Assembly (NCBI GenBank): GCA_023548195.1
Contig: JAJHZJ010000220.1
Location: 1,743,279-1,807,278 of the forward strand
Length of the DNA stretch: 64,000 nt
Direction of reading: 5' to 3'
From: Bettongia penicillata ogilbyi
Taxonomy: Eukaryota; Chordata; Mammalia; Diprotodontia; Potoroidae
The position numbers and the translations under genes are program-made. The notes beneath the pieces are model-generated. The model did not search any database. It saw only the letters and a program-made list of their open reading frames with translations, and was not told the DNA's origin. This document shows, one piece after another, positions 21,387 through 32,384 of the stretch; the stretch's first letter is position 1, and each line of letters opens with the position of its first letter.

Positions 21387-23612
21387 AGGTGTACTTCACT
21401 TAATTAGCTGAGGACAGGTGAAGGTGCTATATAAGTTTTTAAAAGTTAATATTCTACCCAAACTGGGGAGTGTAAACTGTAATTCTCCCTCTAGAATTTA
21501 CAATGAAGGGGTGCTGCGTTTTTATAAGATTGTTTTTATCTGAATATACAGGCTATTTTTGTAGAGATTACATACACAGTACACACATATGTGTGTACAT
21601 AGGTATTATATACATAGTACATATTATACACATAATACGTAGGTATTAAAAGCATGTGTGTTTTCCTTTCTATTCCCCTTCAATAATATTCACCTCAGGT
21701 CTCTCATATTTGACTCTTCTACTTTTTTTAAAAATTTAGAGCTTTAATTTATTTCTTGTTTATTCTTTGTGCTATTTTTCAAGGTCTGTCTGAAATGGGT
21801 ACATTGAAGTCTATCCCTATTACAGTTTTACTATTTTTTCTCTCTGCAATTCTTTTAGTTTTTCTTTAAGTATTTAGATAACATGACATCAGACTACATA
21901 TATTACTTATTATTGTCTGTGGTAACTTTAGGTAATATATATAGTTCCTTGTTCATCTCTTTTAAGTGTCTTTTCATTGTTGCCTTATTTTATGATCATG
22001 ATTGCTGCTCACAATTGTTTTTTAGTTTGTTTAAATGATAGATTACACTCCATACCCTTAATTTAATCCTGCGTAAATCTTTGTTTCAAGTATTTTTTGC
22101 ACACGTATTTTTGGATGCTAAATTCTAATCCATTCTGTTCTCCTGTTCTGTTATTTCAGTAAGTTCATATTCTACATATTCTACATAGTTGTCATTGTTG
22201 ATTATGTATTTTACAACTTACATTTGTATAATATTTTCTTCTCTTTGCTCCCACTCTTTTTTACATAGAAAAGAAAGAGATCTGGGCTTGAAATATAATT
22301 AACACCAAAGCTCAAAACCCAGTGCTAATAGTTTCTACTTCCCTGTCCCCTCTACTCTTTTCTTGACCTATACTCCAATCTTGCTCTTTTGTTCTCTGAT
22401 TTGAAAGTCCTCTTCACATCCCCCATAAGGAATTCAGGGTTTGTTTTGCCTATGACCAATCCTTCCCTAGATGTACTTTCACTTTTATTACCCCCTTTCT
22501 GCCTCCCCTTACTTCTTCCTATTTCCCAGCTGAATTGGATATATTTCTGCCAGAGTTTTTGTATGGTTTTATTTAACCTCTGAACAGTTCAGATAAAAGT
22601 GAAGTTCAAGTGATGTCCACTCTCTATTACTTGATAGTTTTTATAGACATTTATTTGTACTCCTCCATTATGTGAAAACACAAGTCCCCACCAGCACTCA
22701 ACCCATTTTCATCCTCATTTTCTCCTCCCTTTCCTTTTTTCTTTTGAGAAAATCAAAACATAGCAAAAATCAGACCCAGGTCCTCTATATAATTTGACTT
22801 TATGATGATTTAAGACATGATGGTTCTCAGGGAATGATGGTATCATTAATTTATCCCAATTAGAATGCAGACCCTTGTTTTTAGCTTATATTGTTCTTTA
22901 TATTCATTTTAATATTTCAAAGTGCATATTCATTCCAAGTGTTTTCATCAGGAATGCTTAGAAACCCTCTATTTCATTTACAATCCATTTCTCTCATGGT
23001 ATTATACTTAGTTGTGCTACCCAAGTTTTTCTTGGTTTTAAACTTTTATCTTTGTCATTTTTAATATTATATTTTTCTTTATGATGGTAATTGCTTACTG
23101 TTTCCTTGACATTTGAACTTTTTCTTTCTGGCTACTTATGTTTATTTCTTTTTGAAGTTTTGGGTTGTAGCTATGATGCTCGTAGGAGTTTTCATTTCAC
23201 AGTTTCAGGAACTGATCAATGTTTTTATTTTTTTTTTTCTATTTTCACTTTTATCTATTATTCTAATATTTTTCGTAGTTTTTTTTACATGATTTCTTGA
23301 AATGTGGTAATCAAGTACATTATTTGTTCATCGTTGTTTGCTCCCACTCATGATTCTTAATTTACATAACCGTGATTGCTTTCCTGATCACTTATTTTTG
23401 ATATAAGGTAGCATATTGCATTTTTTCAGTCTTGTGATTATTTCAAGATTTCTAGTTACCTCATAGAGTCATTAATTTCTATTTCATCTATTCTAACTCT
23501 CAAGAAATCTGTTATGTTGATAGCATTTAATACTTTTTTGTATACTCTTTTCCAATCTTTTCCTTCAAAGCATCCCTTAGTTCTCCAATTACTTCTTTTA
23601 TCATACCTATTC

Positions 23613-23622
23613 CATTAATATA
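23613..23622 (+). repeat. SINE target-site duplication, left copy
   Basis: CATTAATATA directly before the SINE head, repeated exactly at 23935-23944. Confidence 0.9.
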
Positions 23623-23934
23623 GAGGCAGCTAGGTGGTGCAGTGAATAGAGCACCAGCACAGGAGTCAGGAGGAACTGAGTTCAAATCTCATCTCAGACA
23701 CTCGACACTCACTACCTGTGTGACCTTGGGCAAGTCCTTTAGCCCCAATTGCCTCATCATGGGTCATCTCCAGTCATTCTGATGAATATCTGGTCATTGG
23801 ATTCAGATGGCTCTGGAGGAGAAGCGAGGTTGGTGACTTGCACAGTCCTCCTTCACTCAAAGAAAAGTCAAGTGCAAGTCATGTCATTATTTCTCTGATG
23901 ACATAGTCTTCTTCAGCAAGGAATAACACTCACA
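23623..23934 (+). mobile_element. tRNA-headed SINE with RTE-like tail, nested in L1
   Basis: The head 'gaggcagctaggtggtgcag' and box-B-like 'gagttcaaatctcatc' are followed by 'gtgtgaccttgggcaagtcc' and a tail ('gaatatctggtcattggatt', 'gaggttggtgacttgcac', 'tcaagtgcaagtcatgtcat'). I recall this tail from marsupial SINEs that share their 3' end with an RTE LINE (inference). Ten-bp target-site duplications flank it. Little diverged; one of the younger insertions here. Confidence 0.85.
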
Positions 23935-23944
23935 CATTAATATA
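23935..23944 (+). repeat. SINE target-site duplication, right copy
   Basis: Exact repeat of 23613-23622, just after the short CA-rich 3' end of the SINE. Confidence 0.9.
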
Positions 23945-24084
23945 TTTTATCTCTTTAAAGATAATTTTCCTTAATTCTTTTGAAGAATTCTAATTGGTCT
24001 GGTGACTTAATCTGTCTTTCCTTGAGTTTTTGCTTAAAGATATTTTGCTTATAAATGGATGATTTGGGAGTTTTTATTCTGGCC

Positions 24085-24260
24085 AGAACTCTGAACATGT
24101 GGGTAGGGTTTTGGACTCAGTCTTTTACCCACAATAGCAATGAGTGTCCTGGAACAGCTGACATCACAGACTCATCCTCCAAGGCTGTTAGTCCAGCAAT
24201 ATGAGGTTGCCAAGAGCAGATTGTGGACAAAACTCTATGCTGGGAATAGGTCTGGTCTAG
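24085..24260 (+). repeat. Foldback, left arm
   Basis: A 176-bp segment ('agaactctgaacatgtgggt' to 'aggtctggtctag') whose reverse complement recurs at 25165-25347 at about 86% identity by eye, with one 4-base gap. The two arms end together on both sides, so this is a discrete unit. The arms read in one sense as 'WVGFWTQSF' in both copies, but no known protein is recognised. Confidence 0.85.
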
Positions 24261-24429
24261 CAACATTATTTCAGGGAAAGTGGAAGCTGGTTTTTGTTTT
24301 GAGTATCACTGAAACCATAATAGTTATTTTCCCTCTTATTAACTCATGATTTTCTATCTTGTATCCCAAATTATGACTTTGTGTTATAGTATAGGAGAGG
24401 AGACATGGGAAACACCAAGTATCATGTAT

Positions 24430-24785
24430 CAGACAGGAGCTACTAGAGCTTTTGGGCTCCAGCCTCTTGCAGGTTCATTCTTGATCTGGGCAGCCATAAG
24501 AATAGCACTGGAGACATAATAAAGAGATAATTACTTTATTCTTTTCAAGAGTGTTGCTGATAATGGGAGCATCAATTCCTATAGCAGCCTCTAAGTATTC
24601 TTCTTTCAGGGGTGGGCAAGAAGGAGTAGGGGCACAACTCCTATAGGATCCCCTGAGTCTATATGGAAGTTGATGGATGCATGCATAGAATTCCAAACTG
24701 TGTATTCACCCCTAAGCCTTCATGGTGACCAATCAAGGCAGGCACATTCCACCTGTGTATTCCCATTCCCCATTTACTCACCAGT
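24430..24785 (-). repeat. LTR-like segment in the foldback centre, antisense
   Basis: Read on the minus strand there is a GC-richer block followed by 'gaaaagaataaagtaatt' (AATAAA at about 24535) and a downstream 'ctgcaagaggctggagcc' region, the layout of an LTR U3-R-U5. The boundaries are not fixed. Confidence 0.35.
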
Positions 24786-25164
24786 GTTCACTTGATTTAT
24801 AGAGAAACACAAAGAAGGCACTTTGCCAGCAATAGCCTCCCAAGTTTGCATCAACTTCAGCCATATCATGTTGATTCATCATAGCACATGCATAGTGGGT
24901 ATTTACAATTTTAAGCACAAATGTTTTCATTATCTCAACATTATATCTTACTGCACAGTCACAGTAGAAATTGTTTATGGCCATGGATCCTGGGAACTAT
25001 TATCTAAAAAATAACAAAATCTACCTTGCATACACATGGCTAGACTCTTCAAACATCTGCTAGGGCTATTTTTGTTCGGCACTTTCAAGGCACCATCTTG
25101 CTTGCATAATTTTGTTATGAGCTTAGGGATGCATCCAAATGCACTCATTAGAGAAATGGTGCTT

Positions 25165-25347
25165 CTAGACCAGACCGATTCCCAGCATGGGGTTTTGTCC
25201 ACAATCTACTCTGGGAAATTTCATGTTGCTGGACTAACTTGCAGCCTTGGAGTATGATTCTGTGATATCAGCTGTTCTGGGACACTTTCGTTGTTGTTAT
25301 GGGCAAAAGACTGAGTCCAAAACCCTACCCACATGCTCAGAGTTCTG
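25165..25347 (-). repeat. Foldback, right arm
   Basis: Reverse complement of 24085-24260. The perfectly shared stretch 'actgagtccaaaaccctacc' is the longest match. On the minus strand the reading frame through this arm (25221-25457) continues past the arm into unrelated flanking sequence. I do not recognise it. Confidence 0.85.
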
Positions 25348-25349
25348 AT

Positions 25350-25735
25350 CATTGAAACTTTGCTACCATCTTTTGTAAGACACCTTGTGCTATGACCTTG
25401 TCCCAAGATTTGTTCCCATGCTGCAGGCTTATCTTGTGTCGGTGAGTTTTGAACCAATTATCCTAGCCCACCTGTTTCACAATTCTTTCCTGGGCACTTT
25501 TTCATAGATTGAATTTTTTTCTTGGGCTGGAGAAATTATCAAATATAGTTCCTCCTTTACTTTCCTGATAAGCATTTGCTCTAGCATTCTCCTCGGGTTG
25601 TTTCTGGAGCCACTATAGGGAGAGTTTTCTCTTCCTCCACTGTCTTTGCTGTATGAACACATGAGATTTTGATAAGCCAAAATAATTGACCTTGAACACT
25701 GTGTGAACAGACAAAATGAGAAGCATTGATCTACA
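25350..25735 (-). other. Unassigned segment with minus-strand frames
   Basis: Slightly GC-richer than its neighbours. It carries a 67-codon minus-strand frame at 25477-25680 with charged residues ('EQMLIRKVKEE') and a broken continuation toward the foldback arm. It could be internal retroviral sequence linked to the LTR-like block, but I see no diagnostic motif. Confidence 0.3.
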
Positions 25736-25815
25736 AGGATACTTTGCTTTCCTTACATCTCTAGCAGTTAGAATCTGGTACATAGTAAATTCTTAATTAA
25801 TGTTTGTTGACCAAC
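25735..25815 (+). repeat. L2 3' end relic
   Basis: 'tctagcagttagaatctggt', 'acatagtaaattctta', 'atgtttgttgaccaactg'. Confidence 0.5.
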
Positions 25816-26179
25816 TGAAAGAGTTATAGTATTCATAACACCATCAAGAGACTTAAAGTACAATTCACCTCTAAATATATTGGCCAAATTCAAAAAGTTA
25901 AGATGAAACAGCAATTGTTTTTCTTGTACCCTGGAAAAAAAACCTTAAAAAACACAAGGATAATATATTTGAAGAAGAGAAATTTGTCTATGTTGTAAAA
26001 TATATCTTCCAAAACTGAGTGTGATCTTCAATTAAAAGAAAAGTTTTAGTGGGAGGGAGGGATTTTAATCATCCCTGTTGTATTCTGCCCTTTGGGACTA
26101 ATCTCTGTTTCCCTAGATGGATTGGAGGGGATAGAGACTTGAGGCAAACAAACACACAAGCAGCCTTCTGAAATAATTC

Positions 26180-27125
26180 ATGTGTGAGATGATAACAGTC
26201 TGCACTAGAGCAGTGGCAACTTCAGAGGAGAAAAGATGATATTATTGAAAAGATGAAATTGACAATCATCTATTGGTGGTAGATTAGATGTTAGATATTT
26301 AAGTGAGGAGTTGAGAATAACTTCTGTGTTGCAAATTTGAGGGACTGGGTGGATGGTGATGTTCTCTGAAGTAATAATGAAAGTAGGAGTTGGGGAGAGG
26401 TTAGGGGTAAAGATAAAGAGTTAGGTTTCAGAAAAGCTGAGTTTAACATGTCAACCAAGAAATACAGTTTGAGATGTCTGAAAGGTACTTGGAGATAAGA
26501 GATTAGAAGTCAGCAGAGGAGATGAGGAAAGATATGAAAGACACATACGTAAGGTAGTTAAGAATCATCAGCATAATGATGATAATTAAATCCATGGGAG
26601 CGAATGAGATCCCCAAGTGAAGTAGTCTAAAGGGAGAAGAGACGAGAGGCCAGTTCAGACCCTGAGGGACCCTTACTACTGGAGAAAATATGGAGGACGA
26701 TGCAGAAAAGGAGACAGAAAAGGCATAGTCAGATATGCAGGAGGAAAATCAGAAGAGAGGAGAGTTCTGAAAACCTAGAGAAAAGAAATTGTCAAGTAGG
26801 AGAGTGATCAATAGTGTTGAAGACAATGAGGATTTAGAAGAGAAAATTGGAGAAAGAAGTTTCAGTGGAATGATAGGGCCAGAAGTTGGAGGGTAAAGAA
26901 TTTAAAAGAAAGTGAAAGAAGAGAATGTAGAGGCATCTATTATAGATGGTCTATTCAAGAAGTTTAACTACAAAGGGAAGAAGAGATACAGGAAAATAGT
27001 TAGCCAGTGTGGAAGGATCAAATGAAAATTGTTTCAGGATTGAGAGACATGGTAAAGTTTGTAGGCAGCAGGGTAGGAGCCAGTAGAGAGGGAAAAGTTG
27101 AAAACAAATGATAAAAGTAGGGATA
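26180..27125 (-). repeat. L2 LINE relic, antisense
   Basis: Nearly 1 kb of antisense L2: 'gcagtggcaacttcagagga', 'taagtgaggagttgagaata', 'agtttgagatgtctgaaagg', 'gaatcatcagcataatgatg', 'gccagttcagaccctgaggg', 'gaggaaaatcagaagagag', 'gtgatcaatagtgttgaaga', 'tttcagtggaatgatagggc'. On the minus strand the segment near 26800 gives 'FNTIDHS', a reverse-transcriptase block ('FDTVDH' type). Diverged but almost colinear. Confidence 0.7.
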
Positions 27126-27149
27126 ACAGAGTATGCAATCCATTAGATA

Positions 27150-28230
27150 TCATTATCAAAATTTGTAGATGTTATAATGATATATTTAGAGAACCCCAGA
27201 TAATCCAAAATGAAAGCAATTGATATGATTGAAAGTCTCCACAAAAACATACAAAATAATATCATAAAACATTTCTTAAAATAATTCACAAAGTTATAAA
27301 TATGTTTACTTGGTTTCTACCAAATGCCAGAAATAAAACATGAAGAAATAGTCCATTTAAAATAACTACAAATATGCTCAAAATAGTTGGGAACTAACAT
27401 AGCAAGAGTAACACAAGACATAGCTATATGTATTAGATTTATTTTATATAGATCATGAGATATATAATATATATAATATTATATATGTGTGTGTGTGTAT
27501 AAAACCACAGAGCAATGGTTGCAACAACAAAGGGAGACCCCAAATGCTTGAGGATGTTATCAATGTTCCTAGCCAAATTATTCTAATATAATAAAAATGA
27601 TTATACAAATTCAGTTATGGATTTAACACTCTCAGTCAAATTACCAAGGGACAAATAATAAGAATTCATATAAAGAAAACAAAGTGTCAAAATATTATTC
27701 CACAGGAAATAATGAAGGGAAAAAGGTTACTAATGAAGTGGGTTTAGTATCAGCAGATTTCAAATCATGCTATTAGAGTAGTAATTATCAAAACTGTGAA
27801 ACTAGTCAAATAGTGACCTCAGTGGCTTCTATTCATCACCTTTCCCCCCAAAAAAGTGTTCAGTGGAATAGATTAAATGACAAGAAAAGATAAAACTAAA
27901 AAGGAACACATATAGTAGCCTACTGTTCAATAAACCTATTAAAAATTACTTGAGGGAAGGAATACTTATTCAACCCAAACAGGAAAATAGGAAAGCAATT
28001 TGGTGGATAAAAGGTTTAGACCAGATTCATCATGTTCCAATATATCATATGTCATAATAAATTCCAATTTCATAAATTATCTAAACATGTCAAGCCTTGT
28101 CATTAAAAATGAAAGTAAAATATTGTCTTATCTTTCACAACAGTAGGTAGGAAAGTTATTCTTAGACATGATTAAGGAGAATACTGAAAAGATATCATTT
28201 TGATCACATAATACTTATATGCTTTTACAT
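27150..28230 (+). repeat. L1 ORF2 relic
   Basis: 27170-27210 translates to 'IMIYLENPR', matching the sequence right after the FADD motif of the full-length L1 at 43881. Further on, 'aatagttgggaactaacata', 'gctattagagtagtaattat', 'caaaactgtgaaac' follow ORF2 order. Full of stops. An AT-rich (TA/TG) insertion sits at 27455-27500. Confidence 0.55.
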
Positions 28231-28699
28231 GCACAAAAATCAATGTGGCTATACATACGGAACATATTTGTGTAAAACAGCTGTCTGACATCCAAAATCA
28301 ATAGGGAACTGCTAAATCTATCAGCCCTTCAAAAGTTAATTGCTTTCACAAGAGGTCAAGCTATCAACAATTAAATCATAATGTTCCATGATACTTAAAA
28401 CAATATATTATATTAATATAATTCTGATGTATCACATCCCATATATTAATTGCAAAGAGAGTAAGAAATGGAAAACTCAATACTGGAGAGGTTATTTGAA
28501 GACGGCCACATTGCAGATGACCATACTCATTCGTTTACTTCTGCTTGATCTTTGAATTGGTTCAAATGTTCTAGGACAGAAGAGGTATTGAGAATGGAGA
28601 GTTTAAGTGACCTACCTTGTATCAAAAAAGACAAAAATTAATCCAACATAAATTATTTAGTGTGAGATAAGACTGCAAATATAAGTTGACACCAGATGT

Positions 28700-28830
28700 C
28701 AAAAGGCAATGATTACCAGGAAAGGATGTTTGACTTTTACTCATTAAACAATAAAAAGCTCTTGAAGATTATTAAACAATGGAGAGGTATGACAAAAATC
28801 GGTACATAAGAAAGTTTACATTGAAGAAGA
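28700..28830 (-). repeat. L2-type relic, antisense
   Basis: 'aataaaaagctcttgaagat', 'aaacaatggagaggtatgac' is the antisense L2 text also seen in better form near 62160-62330. Confidence 0.4.
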
Positions 28831-29280
28831 GAGAGTTAGAGATGGGGAGGTCTGTTACCTAGCAATAATTAGAGTGCAATGCTATGCTGGAATCCAGCTT
28901 AGCTGACAAGATCCCATTATAAAATTCCATTGTATTTACAAAGGAAGTGTGCAAATGTTATAAATCAGAAATTATTTATTATTTAATTGATTTACTAGAT
29001 ATAGATTGATGAAAGAAATGCTAACAATGCATATTAAATTTATAAGTATGTAATCTGTCCATTGTAGGGAAGGGAGAATTTAAAGAGAACCAAAATATTT
29101 ACCAAAACACCAGTGCTTCTGTGTATAGTTGTAACTCTCTAAGTTAGGATAGTGTTTGTGGGAAGAGAGAAGTTTAAGGGTGCAAGATACATCTTGTAGG
29201 TAGAATCATTGAAATGGCCATCATTAGGAAATCAGGAGGACAGGAGTCAAAAGTCTAAAAGCAAAGTTTCATACATGAAA
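28831..29280. other. No recognised feature
   Basis: AT-rich, without repeat or coding signatures. Confidence 0.4.
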
Positions 29281-29283
29281 GAC

Positions 29284-29284
<1 letters not shown>

Positions 29285-29338
<54 letters not shown>
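29285..29338 (+). repeat. (GA)27 microsatellite
   Basis: A pure GA run of 54 bp preceded by 'gacagaca'. Confidence 0.97.
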
Positions 29339-29340
<2 letters not shown>

Positions 29341-29784
29341 CAAGCTCTCTTCAGATGTGTCAAACGTAAAGCCTAAACCATATGCTAGCAACACTCCCTG
29401 GTGTACTCAAACTAGACTAAAATGTACCTAAAAAGTTTTAGCAAAATAAATAAAAATACAATGCAACAGATAATGTTACATTTTGAAACTAAGTCAATAT
29501 GTAACTCTGAGGGTTCCTGATGTACAGTTTAGTGGTTCCCATTTCTATTTGAATTTACACCACCATCTTTCAATGCCCTATAGAAGCTGTTGTAGTATGT
29601 TAAGCAGTAATTCAAAGCAACCAAAATTTGGTTAAGTTAAATGCAGAACATTTGCAACTGAGTCCTTTCAAACCTAATCCCAATTCATTCCACTACACCA
29701 CAATGACCCCAACCACTCCATGCATAGTGTTGAGTGACAACAAAAGAGGTCATAAGTGTTTCATAGTGGATAACGTGCTATGTT

Positions 29785-29945
29785 TAGAACTGGTTGCCTA
29801 GGGATCAAATCCCAATACACATATAAAAATTGAGTCACTGAGCAAATCAGAGCCTTAGATGTGTCAATTTCTTCATCTGTAAGATAAAAATCGCACAGTG
29901 TTGCAATGAAAAAATCCTTTAGGAGTCACAAAGAGTTATAAAATG
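29785..29945 (+). repeat. SINE relic
   Basis: 'ctagggatcaaatcccaata', 'gagtcactgagcaaatcaga', 'tcaatttcttcatctgtaag', 'gtgttgcaatgaaa' follow the marsupial SINE order with strong decay. Confidence 0.5.
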
Positions 29946-30400
29946 AGTTGTCCTTGTTATTTGATGGTGAACCTGATTATTAATATAACTAGAATGAAAC
30001 TAGAGGATATATTTGTAGTAATTTAAAAGCTTAGAGATAAAGACTTTAATGAGAATTACAAATCATCAAAAATACTTAATTCCTGAGAGATTATTAAGGA
30101 GAGATTCTGGGAGAACTTTATGATTATTCTCAGAAATACAATAAAATTTAAGGTGTTTGTTTTCCATAGAAATACAACAATGGCTTTAGGAGATATTGTG
30201 ACCTGGTATAAAAGATATCATTAGTATTGGCAGTAAAAGTAGAGGAGTGTCTTGGGTTTTAAACTGAGAAAAATATGTGGCAAGGAGATTGTAAGGTTAA
30301 CCACCTGCTGGGTGCTTTTTATTTAGGGACAGAGGAGGGTTTTAACTGCTGTAAGGGATGGCCAAAGGCAAGCTGCAGCTGTAACTGTAGCTCAGGAAAT
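29946..30400. other. No recognised feature
   Basis: AT-rich. It becomes GC-richer from 30300 onward, towards the zinc-knuckle frame. Confidence 0.35.
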
Positions 30401-30442
30401 CATCTGGGTGTAGTATGCAATCACGAAAAGGGTTTCAGGTGA

Positions 30443-30655
30443 GCAAAACAAGGACACAGCAGTGCCTCCTGGAAAAAGAGAATTGTGTGTAACCTTTGTA
30501 ATGATAAAGGGCACATCTATGCAAACTGCCCAAGAGCATGTCATAATGAAAAGGAGGCAGGCACAGCTGGGCCAATTTCAAAGATTCAGAATGAAGATGA
30601 GGAAATAACTGAGCTGGTAGCATGTGTTCACATGAATGGAGAGAAGTACGCTTGA
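30443..30655 (+). pseudogene. CCHC zinc-knuckle fragment of unknown origin
   Basis: A 71-codon stretch open between an in-frame TGA at 30440 and a TGA at 30653, without its own start codon. Residues at 30488-30529 form a perfect C-x2-C-x4-H-x4-C knuckle, C-N-L-C-N-D-K-G-H-I-Y-A-N-C, with the usual glycine before histidine, followed by 'PRACHNEK' and an acidic tail. Such knuckles bind single-stranded nucleic acid in retroviral nucleocapsids and cellular RNA-binding proteins. No second knuckle, gag or pol text and no splice signals are evident nearby. It may be a retroviral gag relic, a retrocopy piece or chance. I do not recognise the parent gene. Confidence 0.4.
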
Positions 30656-30749
30656 ACTATAAAAGAAGGAGAAGTCAACAAGAAAGAGGAATTCTGGAAG
30701 AATGTGGGGGAGGGAAAAAAAAGTGTAATTCATGTTGTGATAGGGGAAC

Positions 30750-30960
30750 AGCCAATCTAGGTTACATTTATATAATACTTACAAATTACAAAGGGTTCTT
30801 CTTCACAACATTACAATTTGCCTCCATACAAGTTTTATTGTCTCCATTTTATAAATTATAAAAAGGTTAATCAAAATTATTTGTGGCTTGTCCATGACCA
30901 CATAGTAAATTGTGGAGCTGAAAATCTACTTTTCTTTGAACTGTGTCACATGAAGTTGCT
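30750..30960 (+). repeat. MIR/CORE-type SINE relic
   Basis: 'ttacatttatataatactta', 'tattgtctccattttataaa', 'ggcttgtccatgaccacata', 'gtaaattgtggagctgaaaa' in MIR order. Confidence 0.6.
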
Positions 30961-31796
30961 GGAGTTAAATAAAAATCAAAAAAAGAAAAAAAAAACCACT
31001 TGCAAAGGGACACAAACAGATGATGCTTCTGAGATTTGTCTGAATTTGACGAAGAAATATAGAGAAAAGGATAAGGTCAAAGTATAATTAATTAAATGCA
31101 AACCAAAAATGAAAATAACAAGCCAGTGGTATGAAAAATTCCCAGTCCCCATATTCTAAAAAACTCCCAAGAATTCTGGAGAGAGAAAAGAGGGTTTAAA
31201 AAGAGATATAAAATTCAATAGGTATTATTAAGTAAATAGTAAACTAAATTATTTTACTATTTATTTAAAGTTGTATTTATTTGTTAAACAAATATTTATT
31301 AAAATTTAATTAATTACATCCAAGAAATACGAAGGAAAAAATAGCCATAATGATGGGAGGGAAAGATATGGAGTGGGTATATAGGTTTACCACATTTTAT
31401 TACACTTCACTTCATTGCACTTCACAAATATGGTGCTTTTTGCAAACTGAAAGTTTGTAGCAGCTCTAGATGGAGCTTGTCTATCAGTGCCATTGTTTTG
31501 CAACAGCATTTGTTCACATAGTGTTTCTGTGTCACTTTTTAGTAATTTGCACAATATTCAAACTTTGTTATTAATTATTATTATTATATCTGCTATGTTG
31601 GAGCTGTGATCAGTGATCTTTGATATTACTATTGTAATAGTTTTGAGACATCCTGAACTTCATAGTACAAGATATCCTGAGAACTTAATCGATAAATGTG
31701 TGTCTCCTGACTGCTCCGTCTACCAACCCCTCTCTTTCTCTCTCCTTGGATCTCCCTATTCCCTAAGACACAATGATATTGAAATTAGTCCAATAA

Positions 31797-31987
31797 AAAT
31801 TCTTACAGTGGCCTATGAGTGTTCAAGTGAAAGAAAGAGCCAATCGATGTGGCAAGCTTCATTGCTGTTTTATTTTAAGAAATTGTCACAGTCACCCCAA
31901 CCTTCAACAACCACCACCCTGATCTGTCAACAGCTATCAGCATTGGAGAAAGGCCCTTCACCAGTAAAAGAAATTATGACTTGCTGA
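31797..31987 (+). pseudogene. Fused first and last parts of a Tigger-like transposase
   Basis: Within the open frame 31613-31987, the last ~60 codons read 'VAYECSSERKSQ' and continue with 'FYFKKLSQSPQPSTTTTLI'. The first phrase resembles the extreme N-terminus of Tigger transposase and the second its extreme C-terminus. The DNA-binding and DDE domains between them are gone, yet the frame is kept across the join. The frame upstream of about 31797 is 5' UTR-like. The product would have no catalytic residue. Confidence 0.6.
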
Positions 31988-31998
31988 AGGCTCGGAGC

Positions 31999-32119
31999 CA
32001 GGGGTGGGGAACCTGTGGCCTCAAGGCCACATGTGGCTATCTAGGTCCTGAAATGCAGACTTTTGACTAAATCCAAACTTCATAGAACAATTCAGGAGGC
32101 TGCAGGTTCCCCACTCCTG
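31999..32119 (+). mobile_element. 121-bp hAT-like MITE nested in the Tigger copy
   Basis: It begins 'caggggtggggaacctgtgg' and ends 'ctgcaggttccccactcctg', so the ends are inverted repeats matching at about 21 of the first 24 positions. The CAGGGGTGGGGAACC terminus is typical of short hAT-type elements in marsupials. It splits the Tigger text 'gaaggctc'/'gataatggctagc'. An exact 8-bp duplication is not evident. Confidence 0.75.
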
Positions 32120-32384
32120 TCTGATAATGGCTAGCATTTTTTAGCAATTAAGTATTTTTTAGTTAATGTTTATTTTTTAGACTGAATACCATCACACATT
32201 TAATAGACTGTGGTATAGCAGAAATAAAATTTTGTATGTACTGGTAAACCAAAAAAAAGTGATGAGACTTGCTTTATTGTAATATTAGCATTATTGGAGG
32301 GATCTAGAAGTGAAACTGCAACATCTCCAAGTATACTTATAAAGATAAGGAAATACAAATGGATACAAATTAATTTCATGATGA

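Larger units (their letters stand above)
21650..24080 (-). repeat. L1 relic, antisense (endonuclease start, spacer and ORF1)
   Basis: The plus strand carries antisense L1. 21780-21900 translates on the minus strand to the ORF2 endonuclease text 'SKTVIGIDFNVPISDRP'. About 22900-22980 gives 'AFLMKT' from the ORF1 C-terminus. 23460-24050 is antisense of the A-rich ORF1 coiled-coil region. The rest of ORF2 is missing on the left, so the copy covers the 5' half of an L1. It is interrupted by a SINE (23623-23934). Many short frames here are shadows. Confidence 0.65.
31382..32340 (+). mobile_element. Internally deleted Tigger-like (pogo/Tc1-mariner) DNA transposon
   Basis: The 5' part ('accacattttattacacttc', 'aacagcatttgttcacatag', 'tgatcagtgatctttgatat', 'cttaatcgataaatgtgtgt') and the 3' part ('tttattttaagaaattgtca', 'caaccttcaacaaccaccac', 'gacttgctttattgtaatat', 'caacatctccaagtatac') match the two ends of a Tigger1-like element as I know it. 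The long middle with the DDE catalytic domain is missing. The join falls inside the purine-rich text at about 31830-31850. A second element is inserted near the 3' end (31999-32119). It cannot encode a transposase. Confidence 0.75.
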
